Translations under genes and position numbers: made by a program
Notes under the pieces: model-generated
Seen by the model: only the letters and a program-made list of their open reading frames with translations
The model's database searches: none
What the model was told of the DNA's origin: nothing
Origin: Undibacterium sp. CCC3.4
GTDB taxonomy: Bacteria; Pseudomonadota; Gammaproteobacteria; Burkholderiales; Burkholderiaceae_D
NCBI RefSeq assembly: GCF_034347425.1
Contig: NZ_CP133779.1
Span: forward strand, 1,984,001-2,048,000
Direction: 5' to 3'
DNA length: 64,000 nucleotides
In this document: piece after piece, positions 46,756 through 57,224 of the stretch
Numbering within the stretch: position 1 is the stretch's first letter
How the letters are laid out: every line of letters begins with the position of its first letter

Positions 46756-47313
46756 ATGCGATTGTTGTTTTCAGAAACTATTCAAGCCCAAGCTGGCCGT
46801 TTGGTCGGTTTGACGTTGATCTTGAGCATGACTGCCTGTGCTTCCAGTGTGCCGTTGGCTGCTGCGCCGGCGACTGCTACCCCGGTCGAAGCCAGCGCGG
46901 CCGGCACGCAAGTGACGGCACCAACCGGTGTGAAAAAGTTCCTCGGCTATATTTCACCATACCGCGTCACTGTGCAACAAGGGAATTTTGTTTCGGAAGA
47001 AATGATGTCCCAGATCAAGGAAGGCATGACGCGCGAGCAAGTGCGTTTCGTGCTCGGCAGCGCATTGTTGACCGATATGTTCCATGAAGACCGCTGGGAT
47101 TATATATTCCGCTTGACCAAACCCAAGGGTGAGCAGGTGCTCAGTCGCGTGACGATTTATTTCAAGAATAATACCGTGGCCAAGTTTGAAGGCGGTGATT
47201 TGCCGACCGAGAAAGAATATCTGGCGCGTATTACCGAATCGGCGCTCGGCATCGATAAAGTTGAATCGATTGTCGATATCGACGGTACACCGAAGAAAAA
47301 AGAGCGTAAATAA
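46756..47313 (+). CDS. bamE: Outer membrane assembly lipoprotein BamE
   Basis: 185 residues. The signal peptide ends in a lipobox (LSMTAC, Cys28), after which comes an Ala/Pro/Thr-rich linker and the SmpA/OmlA domain ([39 protein letters not shown]). It is part of the BAM complex that inserts beta-barrel proteins such as the porin encoded later in this window. GAGG lies before the ATG. Longer than E. coli BamE (113) because of the linker and a C-terminal extension. Confidence 0.94.
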   Translation: MRLLFSETIQAQAGRLVGLTLILSMTACASSVPLAAAPATATPVEASAAGTQVTAPTGVKKFLGYISPYRVTVQQGNFVSEEMMSQIKEGMTREQVRFVLGSALLTDMFHEDRWDYIFRLTKPKGEQVLSRVTIYFKNNTVAKFEGGDLPTEKEYLARITESALGIDKVESIVDIDGTPKKKERK

Positions 47314-47334
47314 TACCTGTGTCGTGACAGGATG

Positions 47335-47363
47335 CCGAGAGCCGGATTGCATCTGGCTCTCGG
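47335..47363. repeat. Perfect 9-bp hairpin between bamE and dapB
   Basis: CCGAGAGCC (47335-47343), loop of 11, GGCTCTCGG (47355-47363). There is no T-run after it; it may mark the bamE mRNA end. Confidence 0.6.
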
Positions 47364-47401
47364 GCTTAACCATGAAGTAAGTATGAAGTAAGAGAAAACG
47401 T

Positions 47402-48208
47402 ATGACAGGATTAAAAATAGCAGTGGCCGGTGCGTCCGGTCGTATGGGCAAGATGCTCATCGAAGCCATTACCGCAGCCCAAGACTTGCAACTGGCCGGT
47501 GCCACCGGCAGCGCCGGTTCGGCGGCACTCGGCAGTGATGCCGGTGCGGCGCTCGGCCAGCATACGGGCGTGTTGATCAGTGCCGATTTGAGCGTGGCCT
47601 TGGCCGATGCCGACTTGCTGATCGACTTCACCCGTCCCGAAGGAAGCTTGAAGCACTTGGCGTATTGCGCTGCGCATGGCATCAAGATGGTCATCGGCAC
47701 GACTGGCTTTGATGCGGCTGGCAAGGCGGCCATCGCTGCTGCAGCAGAACGCACGGCGATCGTGTTCGCACCCAATATGAGTGTCGGCGTCAATGTCACG
47801 CTCAAATTATTGGAAATGGCGGCGAAAAGCTTCGCCACCGGCTATGACATCGAAATCGTCGAAGCGCACCACCGCAATAAAGTCGATGCCCCGTCCGGTA
47901 CGGCGCTGAAAATGGGTGAGGTGATTGCTGAGGCAATCGGGCGCGACCTCAATGAAGTTGGCGTTTATGCGCGCCACGGCGTGACTGGTGCGCGCGATCC
48001 TTCCTCAATCGGCTTTGCGACTATCCGTGGCGGCGACATCGTCGGCGACCATACGGTACTGTTTGCCGGTATCGGTGAGCGCGTGGAAATTTCGCATAAA
48101 TCGTCGAGCCGCGTCACGTATGCAGATGGCAGTCTGCGCGCGGCGCGTTTCTTGGCCGATAAAACCAGCGGTTTCTACGATATGTACGACGTGCTCGGCT
48201 TGAACTGA
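47402..48208 (+). CDS. dapB: 4-hydroxy-tetrahydrodipicolinate reductase
   Basis: 268 residues. Nucleotide-binding [10 protein letters not shown] at the N-terminus, IGTTGF in the middle, and the catalytic block [15 protein letters not shown] with the conserved His pair and Lys. It makes tetrahydrodipicolinate for lysine and peptidoglycan. It is followed by a strong GC hairpin (GCCGCCCAGC, loop, GCTG-T-GGCGGC at 48223-48248) without a T-run. Confidence 0.97.
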   Translation: MTGLKIAVAGASGRMGKMLIEAITAAQDLQLAGATGSAGSAALGSDAGAALGQHTGVLISADLSVALADADLLIDFTRPEGSLKHLAYCAAHGIKMVIGTTGFDAAGKAAIAAAAERTAIVFAPNMSVGVNVTLKLLEMAAKSFATGYDIEIVEAHHRNKVDAPSGTALKMGEVIAEAIGRDLNEVGVYARHGVTGARDPSSIGFATIRGGDIVGDHTVLFAGIGERVEISHKSSSRVTYADGSLRAARFLADKTSGFYDMYDVLGLN

Positions 48209-48385
48209 ATTTCTGTGTGAGCGCCGCCCAGCGTCCCGCTGTGGCGGCCAATCGGCAGCCTTGAGCGCGCTGCTGCTCCCCTCCTTTGGCCGGCAGCGGT
48301 GAAATCCGCGCTTGCTTTGCTTAATAGTGACACTGAAGCAGTTATAATCAAGGACTTTTGAGTCCCCCCTCTTTCCGCCTACGCC
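48209..48385. promoter_or_regulatory. dapB-leuS gap with hairpin and leuS promoter element
   Basis: Hairpin at 48223-48248, then a perfect -10 TATAAT at 48343-48348 with a poor -35 upstream. leuS starts 38 bases after the -10. Confidence 0.5.
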
Positions 48386-51013
48386 ATGCAAGAAAAATAT
48401 ACCCCCTCCGACGTCGAACAATCGGCACAAGCCCATTGGAAACAGATCGATGCCTACACCGCGGTTGAGAACGATCCGCGTTTTCCTAAGGGTAAGTACT
48501 ACGCCTGTTCCATGCTGCCTTATCCTTCTGGCAAGCTGCACATGGGGCATGTGCGTAACTACACGATTAACGACATGCTGGCGCGCCAATTACGCATGAA
48601 GGGCTACAACGTCCTCATGCCTATGGGCTGGGATGCGTTCGGCTTGCCGGCGGAAAATGCGGCGATTGCCTACAATAAATCGCCGGCGGAATGGACTTAC
48701 GCCAATATTGCCGACATGAAGTCGCAAATGCAGCCGCTCGGTTTAGCCTTCGACTGGAGTCGCGAAGTAGCGACTTGTGATCCCGATTACTACCGCTGGA
48801 ACCAGTGGCTGTTTTTGAAAATGCTGGAAAAAGGCATTGCTTACAAAAAAACCCAAGTCGTGAATTGGGATCCGGTCGACCAGACGGTTCTTGCTAATGA
48901 GCAAGTTATCGATGGGCGCGGCTGGCGCTCCGGTGCCTTGGTCGAGAAGCGCGAGATCCCAGGTTATTATTTTGCCATCACCGAGTATGCCGACGAATTG
49001 CTCGACAGTATAGATAGTCTCGATGGCTGGCCAGAACAAGTGCGCACCATGCAGCGCAATTGGATAGGCAAGAGCGAGGGCGTGCGCTTTGCATTCACGC
49101 ACGATATCAAGGATGCCGCCGGCAGCCTGATACAAGACGGCAAAATGTACGTCTTCACCACGCGCGCCGATACCATCATGGGCGTGACTTTCTGCGCCGT
49201 CGCAGCCGAGCATCCGCTGGCGACCCTCGCAGCAGAAGATAATCCGGCCTTGGCCGCCTTCATCGAAGTTTGTAAAGCCGGTGGTACCAGCGAAGCCGAA
49301 ATGGCGACCAAAGAAAAAGAAGGCATGCCGACCGGCTTGTTCGTCACCCATCCGCTGACCGGTGAGTCGGTGGCAGTGTGGGTCGGTAACTATGTGCTGA
49401 TGACTTACGGCGACGGTGCCGTGATGGGCGTGCCGGCGCATGATGAGCGCGATTTTGCCTTTGCCAAAAAATATCAACTCGCCATTAAACAAGTGGTGGC
49501 CGTGACTGGCCATGAATTCAGCGTCGAGGCGTGGGATGAAGCCTATGGCGACAAGCAGCGCGGCGTATTGGTTAACTCCGGTCCTTACGATGGCTTGACA
49601 TGCAAAGCGGCCGTTGACGCGGTCGCCGCCGACTTGGCCGCGCGCGATGCCGGCGAAAAGAAAACCACCTGGCGCTTGCGCGACTGGGGTATTTCGCGCC
49701 AGCGTTATTGGGGCACGCCTATCCCTATCATTCATTGCGCCAGCTGTGGCGATGTACCGGTGCCGTATGCCGATTTGCCGGTCGTATTGCCAACCGATTG
49801 CATTCCCGATGGCTCTGGCAATCCGCTCAAAACCCGTGCCGATTTCTTGCACGTCGCTTGCCCGACTTGCGGTCAGCCGGCCGAGCGCGAAACCGACACC
49901 ATGGATACCTTCGTTGATTCGAGCTGGTATTTCATGCGCTATACCTGCCCCGATGCCGATACCATGGTCGATGCCCGTCAAGAGTATTGGATGGCGATGG
50001 ATCAGTACATAGGCGGTGTCGAACACGCCGTGCTGCATTTGCTGTATGCGCGTTTTTGGACCAAGGCCATGCGCGATCTGGGCTTGGTCAGTATTTCCGA
50101 ACCGTTCAAAAACTTGTTCACGCAAGGCATGCTGCTCAACGAATCGTATTTCCGTGAAGATGCCAGCGGTAAAAAAACCTGGTTCTATCCGAATGAAATC
50201 GAAGTGCAGCACGATGACAAAGGTCGTCCTGTCGCCGCCATCAAAAAGAGCGATGGCTTGCCGGTGCAGATGGGTGGCATAGAAAAAATGTCGAAGTCGA
50301 AGAACAATGTGGTTGAGCCGAAAGACATCATCACCCAGTTCGGTGCCGATACCGCGCGCTTATTCACCATGTTTGCCGGTCCGCCGGACCAAAGTGCGGC
50401 GTGGAGCAGCAGCGGTGTCGAAGGGGCTTCGCGTTACCTGCGACGCCTGTGGGCGACCGGTTTGAAATGCGCCGATACCATCGCCGCCGGGCGCGTGGCA
50501 GCCGCTGCGTATGCACCGGAGGTGCAGAATTTGCGCCGCGAAGTGCATTTGACGCTGAAACAAATTGACGCCGATTACGAACGTCTGCAATACAACACCG
50601 TGGTGTCGGGCGCGATGAAATTGCTCAATGCCATAGAATCGTTCAAGTCGGATGGGGCTGGTCATGCAGCGGCCGTGCGCGACGCCTTCAGTATTTTGCT
50701 GCGCGCCTTGTATCCGGTGTGCCCACACATCGCCCATGTGATGTGGCAAGAACTGGGGTTCGCCGGCACCGACGGGGAATTGATCGATGCGGCCTGGCCG
50801 ATAGTCGATGAATCGGCCCTGATACAGGATGAAATCGAGATGATGATACAGGTCAACGGTAAATTGCGCGGTAGTATCAAAGTTGCCAAAGATGCAGATA
50901 AAGCCAGTATCGAAGCGGCCGCCTTGGCACATGAAAGCGTGCAGCGCTTCCTTGAGGGCCCGGTGAAGAAAGTCATCGTGGTACCGGGTAAGCTTATCAA
51001 CGTCGTGGCTTGA
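48386..51013 (+). CDS. leuS: Leucyl-tRNA synthetase
   Basis: 875 residues. Class I signatures: HMGH in [15 protein letters not shown] (about residue 45-60) and KMSKS in [10 protein letters not shown] (about 635). The CP1 editing domain lies between, with the Thr-rich [10 protein letters not shown] segment, plus zinc-like Cys pairs CASCGD and CPTCGQ. It charges tRNA-Leu and edits mischarged isoleucine or norvaline. It starts the unit leuS-lptE-holA. A 489-residue antisense frame opposite it is a shadow. Confidence 0.98.
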   Translation: MQEKYTPSDVEQSAQAHWKQIDAYTAVENDPRFPKGKYYACSMLPYPSGKLHMGHVRNYTINDMLARQLRMKGYNVLMPMGWDAFGLPAENAAIAYNKSPAEWTYANIADMKSQMQPLGLAFDWSREVATCDPDYYRWNQWLFLKMLEKGIAYKKTQVVNWDPVDQTVLANEQVIDGRGWRSGALVEKREIPGYYFAITEYADELLDSIDSLDGWPEQVRTMQRNWIGKSEGVRFAFTHDIKDAAGSLIQDGKMYVFTTRADTIMGVTFCAVAAEHPLATLAAEDNPALAAFIEVCKAGGTSEAEMATKEKEGMPTGLFVTHPLTGESVAVWVGNYVLMTYGDGAVMGVPAHDERDFAFAKKYQLAIKQVVAVTGHEFSVEAWDEAYGDKQRGVLVNSGPYDGLTCKAAVDAVAADLAARDAGEKKTTWRLRDWGISRQRYWGTPIPIIHCASCGDVPVPYADLPVVLPTDCIPDGSGNPLKTRADFLHVACPTCGQPAERETDTMDTFVDSSWYFMRYTCPDADTMVDARQEYWMAMDQYIGGVEHAVLHLLYARFWTKAMRDLGLVSISEPFKNLFTQGMLLNESYFREDASGKKTWFYPNEIEVQHDDKGRPVAAIKKSDGLPVQMGGIEKMSKSKNNVVEPKDIITQFGADTARLFTMFAGPPDQSAAWSSSGVEGASRYLRRLWATGLKCADTIAAGRVAAAAYAPEVQNLRREVHLTLKQIDADYERLQYNTVVSGAMKLLNAIESFKSDGAGHAAAVRDAFSILLRALYPVCPHIAHVMWQELGFAGTDGELIDAAWPIVDESALIQDEIEMMIQVNGKLRGSIKVAKDADKASIEAAALAHESVQRFLEGPVKKVIVVPGKLINVVA

Positions 51014-51036
51014 TCATGAAAATCGGAGCAGCAACC

Positions 51037-51546
51037 ATGCACCCACTGTTTTTTCTCCGTCGCGGCTGGTTCGTGGCCTTGCTGCTTGCGTTCAGTTTGT
51101 CTGCTTGTGGTTTCGCCTTGCGTGGTCCGGTGGCGTTTCCGTTTAAGTCTATCTATATCAGCTTGCCGATCGGCTCGCCGCTCAATGGCGAGTTGCATCG
51201 CCAATTACGCGCCAATGGTCAAACGCTGGTGACTGCCGATCCCAAAGACGCCGAGGTGATACTCGATGTGCTGCAAGAGGCGCGTGACAAGCAAATCCTC
51301 TCGCTCAACAGTCAAGGGCGTGTGCGCGAATACTCTTTGCTCTACAACTTCAGTTTCCGTTTGCGCAATGCCGCAGGAAAAGAGTATTTGGAGCCGGTGA
51401 AAATCCAACTCAAACGTACCATCACTTACAATGAGTCAGTGGTGTTGGCGAAAGAGTCGGAAGAAGCAGCCTTGTACCGCGATATGCAAAGCGACTTGGT
51501 GCAGCAGATCATGCGGCGCTTGTCGGTCGTGAAAATGGACGATTAA
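51037..51546 (+). CDS. lptE: LPS-assembly lipoprotein LptE
   Basis: 169 residues from the ATG at 51037, which has GGAGC about 8 bases upstream; earlier in-frame starts at 51010 (TTG) and 51016 exist. The signal peptide ends in LSAC (Cys24), followed by GFALRGP, the usual LptE opening. It plugs the LptD barrel in the outer membrane for LPS export. It lies 23 bases after leuS and one base before holA, the standard order leuS-lptE-holA. Confidence 0.94.
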   Translation: MHPLFFLRRGWFVALLLAFSLSACGFALRGPVAFPFKSIYISLPIGSPLNGELHRQLRANGQTLVTADPKDAEVILDVLQEARDKQILSLNSQGRVREYSLLYNFSFRLRNAAGKEYLEPVKIQLKRTITYNESVVLAKESEEAALYRDMQSDLVQQIMRRLSVVKMDD

Positions 51547-51547
51547 G

Positions 51548-52567
51548 ATGCAACTACGCTTTGATGCGCTGCCTGGCCATCTCGCGAAAACCCTGGCACC
51601 ACTCTATGTGATTACCAGTGACGAGCACTTGCTCGCGCTTGAAGCGGCCGATCAAATTCGCCGCGCCGCCAAGGCGCAGGGTTTTCTCGAACGCGAGATC
51701 TTGAGCGTCGAGCGCAGTTTCAAATGGGGTGCCTTGTTGGCGGCGAATCAGTCGCAATCGCTGTTCGGTGATAAAAAACTGATCGATTTGCGCATCCCCA
51801 CCGGTAAGCCGGGTAAAGAGGGTGGGCAGGCTTTGCAAGAGTATATTGCCAAGCTCTCACCCGATAATCTGACCCTGATCAGCTTGCCCAAACTCGATTG
51901 GGCCACGCAGAAAGCCGCTTGGGTGAGCAGTTTGCAGCAAGCCGCCGTGTATATCGATATTCCGCTGGTAGAACGGGCGCAATTACCGAATTGGATTAAT
52001 CAACGTTTGCAAGCACAGCAGCAAACGCTGGACCGGCAAAGTCTTGACTTCATTGCTGATCGGGTGGAGGGGAATTTACTGGCAGCGCATCAGGAAATCC
52101 AAAAACTGGCTTTGTTGCATGCGCCGGGCAAGCTCAGTTTTGAGCAAATCCATGATGCCGTGCTCAATGTGGCACGCTACGATGTGTTTAAACTCAATGA
52201 AGCCATGCTGGCTGGCGATGTGGCGCGCTTGGCGCGCATGTTGCATGGTTTGCAGGGCGAGGGCGAAGCGCTGCCGCTGGTATTATGGGCCATGGCAGAA
52301 GAAATTCGTACCTTGCTCAAGCTCAAGTCGGGCGTGGCGCAAGGGCGGCCGCTGTCGGCTTTGCTGAAAGAATACCGCATCTGGGGCCCGCGCGAAAAAC
52401 TGATGGAACCGGCCTTACGCCGCGTCAGTTTGCCGAGTTTGCAAAGTGCGCTGCAAGAAGCGGCACAAATCGATAAGATGGTGAAAGGATTACGTGCCAA
52501 AGCCTTTGCCGGCGATGCATGGGATGCTTTGTTACAACTTGGATTGAAAGTGGCACGCGCGGCTTGA
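51548..52567 (+). CDS. holA: DNA polymerase III delta subunit
   Basis: 339 residues of the clamp-loader delta family: LAPLYVITSDEHLLALEAADQIR at the N-terminus, SLFGDKKLIDLR, then the helical lid and collar (GNLLAAHQEIQKLALL, NVARYDVFKLNEAMLAGD). It opens the beta clamp. No Walker A motif, as expected for delta. One base separates it from lptE. Confidence 0.95.
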   Translation: MQLRFDALPGHLAKTLAPLYVITSDEHLLALEAADQIRRAAKAQGFLEREILSVERSFKWGALLAANQSQSLFGDKKLIDLRIPTGKPGKEGGQALQEYIAKLSPDNLTLISLPKLDWATQKAAWVSSLQQAAVYIDIPLVERAQLPNWINQRLQAQQQTLDRQSLDFIADRVEGNLLAAHQEIQKLALLHAPGKLSFEQIHDAVLNVARYDVFKLNEAMLAGDVARLARMLHGLQGEGEALPLVLWAMAEEIRTLLKLKSGVAQGRPLSALLKEYRIWGPREKLMEPALRRVSLPSLQSALQEAAQIDKMVKGLRAKAFAGDAWDALLQLGLKVARAA

Positions 52568-52604
52568 ACGGTGCGGCCTTGAATAGCTGGCTTTTGGAAC
52601 TGAC

Positions 52605-53873
52605 ATGATCGATATTCCTGCTTATATGAACGAGCTCGGCTCGCGTGCCCGTGCTGCTTCGCGCGCTATGGCAAAAGCCGATAGTGCAAAAAAAAATCAA
52701 GCCTTGTTGCTGATCGCCGCAGCGATACGGCGCGATGCCGCCTTGCTGCGTGCTGCCAATGAGCACGATTTAGCGGCTGCACGGGCCGCCGGCATGGATG
52801 CCGCCATGCTCGATCGGCTGACGCTGTCGGATGCGGCGATCGCCAAAATGGCCGAAGGCTTGACGCAAATTGTCAGCCTTTCTGATCCGATTGGTGAAAT
52901 TTCAAACATGAAATACCGCCCCAGCGGCATTCAGGTCGGCCAAATGCGTGTGCCGCTAGGCGTGATCGGTATTATTTACGAAGCGCGCCCGAATGTGACA
53001 GTCGACGCCGCCGGTTTATGCATCAAGAGTGGCAATGCCACCATCCTGCGCGGTGGTTCTGAAGCGATACACTGTAATCGCGCCCTCGCGATCTTGGTCA
53101 AAGAAGGTCTGGCCGGGGCCGGCTTGCCAGCCGATGCCGTACAAATCGTCGAAACCACCGACCGTGCCGCCGTCGGTGCCTTGATCACGATGCCGCAGTA
53201 TGTCGATGTGATCGTGCCGCGTGGTGGCAAAGGCTTGATCGAACGCTTGATGCGCGAAGCCACGGTGCCGATGATCAAACATCTCGACGGCATTTGTCAT
53301 GTGTATATCGATGACAAAGCCGATTTGGCGAAAGCGACGGCGATTGCATTCAATGCAAAATGTCATCGTTACGGCACTTGCAATACCATGGAAACTTTAT
53401 TGGTGGCACGTGGCGTGGCCGAGCGCATCTTGCCGCTCTTGGCGCCGCTGTATCTGAGCGAGTCGGTGGAATTACGCTGTGATCCGGCTGCAGCGGCGAT
53501 TCTGGCCAGCTATCCGCATCTGCGCGCCGCCACGGAAGAAGACTGGCGCAGCGAATATCTGGCACCGGTATTGGCGATCAAAGTGGTCGACGACATCGAT
53601 GCGGCCATCGACCATATCAATACCTATTCGTCGAAACATACCGAAGCCATCATCACCGAAGACTACACGCTGGCCCTGCGCTTTTTGCGCGAAGTCGATT
53701 CCGCTTCGGTCATAGTGAATGCCTCGACCCGCTTTGCCGATGGCTTCGAATACGGACTCGGTGCTGAAATCGGTATTTCCAACGACAAACTGCATGCGCG
53801 CGGCCCGGTCGGCCTCGAAGGGCTGACCTCGCTTAAATATGTCGTGTTTGGTCACGGCGAAATCCGTACTTGA
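52605..53873 (+). CDS. proA: Gamma-glutamyl phosphate reductase
   Basis: 422 residues of the aldehyde dehydrogenase fold. Catalytic Cys259 lies in [28 protein letters not shown] and the NADPH region are typical, and [17 protein letters not shown] closes the protein. It reduces glutamyl phosphate to glutamate semialdehyde in proline synthesis. It follows holA by 37 bases and may be co-transcribed. proB is not in the window. Confidence 0.97.
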   Translation: MIDIPAYMNELGSRARAASRAMAKADSAKKNQALLLIAAAIRRDAALLRAANEHDLAAARAAGMDAAMLDRLTLSDAAIAKMAEGLTQIVSLSDPIGEISNMKYRPSGIQVGQMRVPLGVIGIIYEARPNVTVDAAGLCIKSGNATILRGGSEAIHCNRALAILVKEGLAGAGLPADAVQIVETTDRAAVGALITMPQYVDVIVPRGGKGLIERLMREATVPMIKHLDGICHVYIDDKADLAKATAIAFNAKCHRYGTCNTMETLLVARGVAERILPLLAPLYLSESVELRCDPAAAAILASYPHLRAATEEDWRSEYLAPVLAIKVVDDIDAAIDHINTYSSKHTEAIITEDYTLALRFLREVDSASVIVNASTRFADGFEYGLGAEIGISNDKLHARGPVGLEGLTSLKYVVFGHGEIRT

Positions 53874-53948
53874 GAAGGCTGAAACGATGTTGGCTCGGGC
53901 TTAGTCGGTTCGAGTCGGCTTTGATTAACCAATTTAGAAAGTTCCGCC

Positions 53949-54371
53949 ATGCTTTGGATTAAAGCCCTGCACATCCTGTTCGTCATTTCCTGGTTCGCCG
54001 GGCTGTTCTATCTGCCGCGTATCCTCGTCAATCTGGCGATGGAAACGACGCCGGCGGCGACCGAGCGCTTGCTGCTTATGGCGCGCAAGCTGTATCGTTT
54101 CATGAATATTCTGGTGCTGCCGGCTTTGTTGTTCGGCCTCTATCTATGGCTGGTGGTCGGCATCGGTAAAGGCCCGGGCAATGGCTGGATGCATGCCAAG
54201 CTGCTGTGTGTCTTGCTCTTGCTCGGTTATCATCATGCCTGCGGCAGCTTGCTGAAGAAATTTGAACAAGGCCGCAACCAGCGCAGCCATGTGTGGTTTC
54301 GCTGGTTTAATGAAGTGCCGGTGGTATTGTTATTGATTGTGTTGATCCTGGTGGTCGTCAAACCGTTTTAA
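53949..54371 (+). CDS. hemJ: HemJ-type protoporphyrinogen oxidase (CopD family)
   Basis: 140 residues, four membrane segments. WIKALHILFVISWFAGLFYLPR with the conserved His, and WMHAKLLCVLLLLGYHH with the conserved Lys, are the HemJ signatures. HemJ oxidises protoporphyrinogen IX in bacteria that lack HemG or HemY. This step comes directly before HemH. The gene stop lies inside the first arm of the hairpin at 54369-54414. Confidence 0.88.
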   Translation: MLWIKALHILFVISWFAGLFYLPRILVNLAMETTPAATERLLLMARKLYRFMNILVLPALLFGLYLWLVVGIGKGPGNGWMHAKLLCVLLLLGYHHACGSLLKKFEQGRNQRSHVWFRWFNEVPVVLLLIVLILVVVKPF

Positions 54372-54414
54372 GGAAGCGCGGACAAACCGCTTGGATTAAA
54401 TCTGCGCTTCCTTA
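54369..54414. repeat. 11-bp inverted repeat after hemJ, repeat copy C
   Basis: TAAGGAAGCGC (54369-54379) and GCGCTTCCTTA (54404-54414) pair perfectly around a 24-base loop; the left arm begins with the hemJ stop codon. The arms carry the GGAAGCGC unit also found after pilI and after pilL. Confidence 0.7.
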
Positions 54415-54433
54415 ATCTACGGCCACGCAGGAA

Positions 54434-54460
54434 CGGCGAGTGCGCTCGCCGATTTTTTTT
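54434..54460 (+). terminator. Terminator after hemJ
   Basis: CGGCGAG (54434-54440), tetraloop TGCG, CTCGCCG (54445-54451), then A and eight T. Confidence 0.9.
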
Positions 54461-54492
54461 TACTTTGCTATATAACGGATAAAAGGTTCCCC

Positions 54493-55698
54493 ATGACTAA
54501 ATTGTCGTATTTTTGCCCTTGCCCACGCGGTATGGAAATCGCGCTGGCTGAAGAGCTCAATGAAATCGCTGCCTTCGATCACACCATGGCAGTGCATAAC
54601 CAAGTACCTGGCGGTGTGCACTGCTCGGGTAGTTTACAAGATGCCTGGCGCATCAATTTACATTCGCGCATCGCTTCGCGCGTGCTGATGCGCGTCGCGC
54701 ATTCCAGCTACAGCAATGAAAATGATATCTACGACTTGGTCATGGAGCAGCCTTGGGAAGATTGGTTCGGTTACCACCACACCATTCGTGTCGATGTCAC
54801 GGCGGTCAAGTCGCCGCTCAAGAGTATCGATTTTGCTACACTCAAGATCAAAGATGCCATTTGCGATCGTTTCCGCGACCAATTCACGCAGCGTCCATCG
54901 GTCAACACCAAGGCACCGGATATGCGCATCGTCGGCTTTCTCGATGCCCGCAGTTTTACCGTCTACCTCGACACTTCGGGTGAAGCACTGTTCAAACGCG
55001 GCTGGCGCATGGAAACCGGCGACGCGCCCTTGCGCGAAAATTTAGCGGCCGGCTTGCTGCGCACCGCTGGCTGGAAAGCCGGCATGCCCCTGCTCGATCC
55101 TATGTGCGGCTCCGGTACTATCTTGATCGAAGCGGCGCAGATACTGGCCGGCATTCCACCGGGTTTGAAACGCGATTTTGCGTTTGAAAAATTCCATCAA
55201 TTCGATGCCGATGCCTGGGCTGCCATCAAAGCCAGCGTCAAACCGAACCCTTTGCCGAGCGAACCAACGATTTTCGGCAGCGATATTTCCGGCGACATGA
55301 TTGTCATGACGCGCAATAACCTCAATAAGGCCGGGATTCGTTTCGAGGTGCCGCTCAAGCAGATTGAAGCACAGGAAATCAAGGCCCCGACCACCGTACC
55401 GGGCATCTTGCTGACCAATCCGCCGTATGGTGAACGGATCGGCGTGCGCGGCGACAGCTCGATGGAATCGGATGAGATGGCGAAAGACTTTTTTGCCAGC
55501 TTCAGCACCACGCTCAAGCAGCGCTTTGCCGGTTGGAGCGTGTTTCTGTTTACTGCCGACCTGAGCGTACCGAAAATGTTGCGCCTCAAAGAAGCGCGGA
55601 AAACCCCATTTTTCAATGGTGCGCTCGAATGTCGCCTGTTCCGCTTCGACATGGTCGCCGGCTTTAACCGTCGTGAAGAAGCCAAGCCGCAGGCTTGA
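54493..55698 (+). CDS. THUMP-domain SAM-dependent RNA methyltransferase (RlmL N-half/YpsC-like)
   Basis: 401 residues. N-terminal ferredoxin-like and THUMP RNA-binding domains (about 1-165), then a Rossmann methyltransferase with DPMCGSGTILIEAAQ and the amino-group motif NPPYGERIG (Asn309-Tyr312). The family methylates guanine N2 in 23S rRNA: E. coli RlmL/YcbY is a fusion of this protein and RlmK. The target here is inferred. It begins after a strong terminator, so it has its own promoter. The start ATG at 54493 is preceded by AAAAGGTT. Confidence 0.93.
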   Translation: MTKLSYFCPCPRGMEIALAEELNEIAAFDHTMAVHNQVPGGVHCSGSLQDAWRINLHSRIASRVLMRVAHSSYSNENDIYDLVMEQPWEDWFGYHHTIRVDVTAVKSPLKSIDFATLKIKDAICDRFRDQFTQRPSVNTKAPDMRIVGFLDARSFTVYLDTSGEALFKRGWRMETGDAPLRENLAAGLLRTAGWKAGMPLLDPMCGSGTILIEAAQILAGIPPGLKRDFAFEKFHQFDADAWAAIKASVKPNPLPSEPTIFGSDISGDMIVMTRNNLNKAGIRFEVPLKQIEAQEIKAPTTVPGILLTNPPYGERIGVRGDSSMESDEMAKDFFASFSTTLKQRFAGWSVFLFTADLSVPKMLRLKEARKTPFFNGALECRLFRFDMVAGFNRREEAKPQA

Positions 55699-55735
55699 AT
55701 CGGTTTTTTTTCCGCATGCTCACAGAGAAAACAAC

Positions 55736-57223
55736 ATGTCCACCGCACACCCGATCAGTTCATTGAACTTGCAAGATCCGACGCTGTTGAAGGATGCTGC
55801 TTATATTAATGGCCTCTGGGTCGGCAGCAGCGCACGCTTCGCCGTCATCAATCCGGCCAATGGCGCGCGGCTCGCTGAGGTGGCGAATCTCGATGCCAGC
55901 CATGCGACTGCCGCGATTGCAGCGGCACAGCTGGCGTTCCCTCTGTGGGCGGCGAAAACTGGTAAAGAACGCGCGGCGCTGATGCGGCGTTGGTTCGATC
56001 TGATCATCGCGCATGCCGACGACTTGGCCGCCATCATGACGGCCGAGCAGGGCAAGCCGCTGGCCGAAGCGCGTGGCGAAGTGATGTACGGTGCCAGTTT
56101 TATCGAATGGTTTGCCGAAGAAGCGAAGCGGGTTTCGGGCGATGTGATGGCCTCGACTTGGAGCGACAAGCGCATGTTGGTGCTCAAGCAGCCGATTGGG
56201 GTGTGCGCCGCGATCACGCCGTGGAACTTTCCGATTGCCATGATCACCCGTAAAGTCGCGCCGGCGCTGGCGGCCGGTTGTGCGATTGTGATCAAACCGG
56301 CCGAGCAAACGCCCTTATCGGCGCTGGCCTTGGCTGAATTAGCCCAACGTGCCGGCATTCCGGCCGGCGTCATCAATGTCTTGAGCGCTGACGCAGAACA
56401 ATCGATCGCGCTCGGCCAAGTCTTGTGCGACAGCCCGGTAGTGCGCCATCTGTCATTTACCGGTTCCACCCCGGTCGGCCGTATCCTGATGCGGCAATCG
56501 GCTGCCACGGTAAAAAAACTGGCGCTGGAACTGGGCGGCCATGCGCCCTTCATCGTCTTTGAGGATGCCGACCTCGATGCCGCGGTCGAAGGGGCTTTGT
56601 TATCGAAGTTTCGTAACGCCGGCCAAACCTGCGTCTGTACCAACCGCTTTTACGTACACAGTTCGATTTACGATGCCTTTGTTGAAAAACTCGCGGCCGG
56701 TGCCGCTGAGATTGTGCTTGGCGATGGCTTTACCGCCGGGGTCCAGCAAGGGCCGCTGATTGATGCTGCCGCTGTATTCAAGGTCGAGCAACATGTGGCC
56801 GATGCGCTGGCGCTGGGTGCGAAGCTGGTAACTGGCGGAAAAATTGCTGAGTTTGGCCCTTTATTCTATCAAGCGACCGTGCTCTCGGAAGTCAGCGCCG
56901 CCATGTTGATCATGCAAGAAGAAACTTTCGGGCCAGTCGCTGCCGTCATGCGTTTTGAAACCGAAGCCGAAGTGATTGCGGCGGCCAATGCCACCGATTT
57001 CGGTTTGGCTGCGTATTTTTACTCACGCGATATCGGCCGCATCTGGCGCGTTGCCGAGCAGCTCGAATACGGCATGGTCGGTATTAATACCGGTGTCATT
57101 TCCAATGAAGTCGCGCCGTTCGGTGGCGTCAAGCAATCGGGTCTGGGGCGTGAAGGCTCGCAATATGGCATTGATGAGTATCTCGAAATGAAGTATCTGT
57201 GTCTGGGTGGGATCAAGGTATAA
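55736..57223 (+). CDS. gabD: NAD(P)-dependent succinate-semialdehyde dehydrogenase
   Basis: 495 residues from the ATG at 55736; a longer frame from 55616 overlaps the previous gene. Aldehyde dehydrogenase signatures ITPWNFPIAMITRK, LELGGHAPFIVFEDAD (general-base Glu) and GQTCVCTN with catalytic Cys299; the second Cys two residues on is also found in GabD-type enzymes. It oxidises succinate semialdehyde to succinate at the end of GABA breakdown. No gabT lies beside it. Family assignment is firm, substrate assignment probable. Confidence 0.92.
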   Translation: MSTAHPISSLNLQDPTLLKDAAYINGLWVGSSARFAVINPANGARLAEVANLDASHATAAIAAAQLAFPLWAAKTGKERAALMRRWFDLIIAHADDLAAIMTAEQGKPLAEARGEVMYGASFIEWFAEEAKRVSGDVMASTWSDKRMLVLKQPIGVCAAITPWNFPIAMITRKVAPALAAGCAIVIKPAEQTPLSALALAELAQRAGIPAGVINVLSADAEQSIALGQVLCDSPVVRHLSFTGSTPVGRILMRQSAATVKKLALELGGHAPFIVFEDADLDAAVEGALLSKFRNAGQTCVCTNRFYVHSSIYDAFVEKLAAGAAEIVLGDGFTAGVQQGPLIDAAAVFKVEQHVADALALGAKLVTGGKIAEFGPLFYQATVLSEVSAAMLIMQEETFGPVAAVMRFETEAEVIAAANATDFGLAAYFYSRDIGRIWRVAEQLEYGMVGINTGVISNEVAPFGGVKQSGLGREGSQYGIDEYLEMKYLCLGGIKV

Positions 57224-57224
57224 G

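Noticed and set aside
48743..50212. 489-codon open frame on the minus strand inside leuS
   Set aside because: It lies opposite a perfect leucyl-tRNA synthetase, has no ribosome site or family motifs, and its composition mirrors the codons of leuS.
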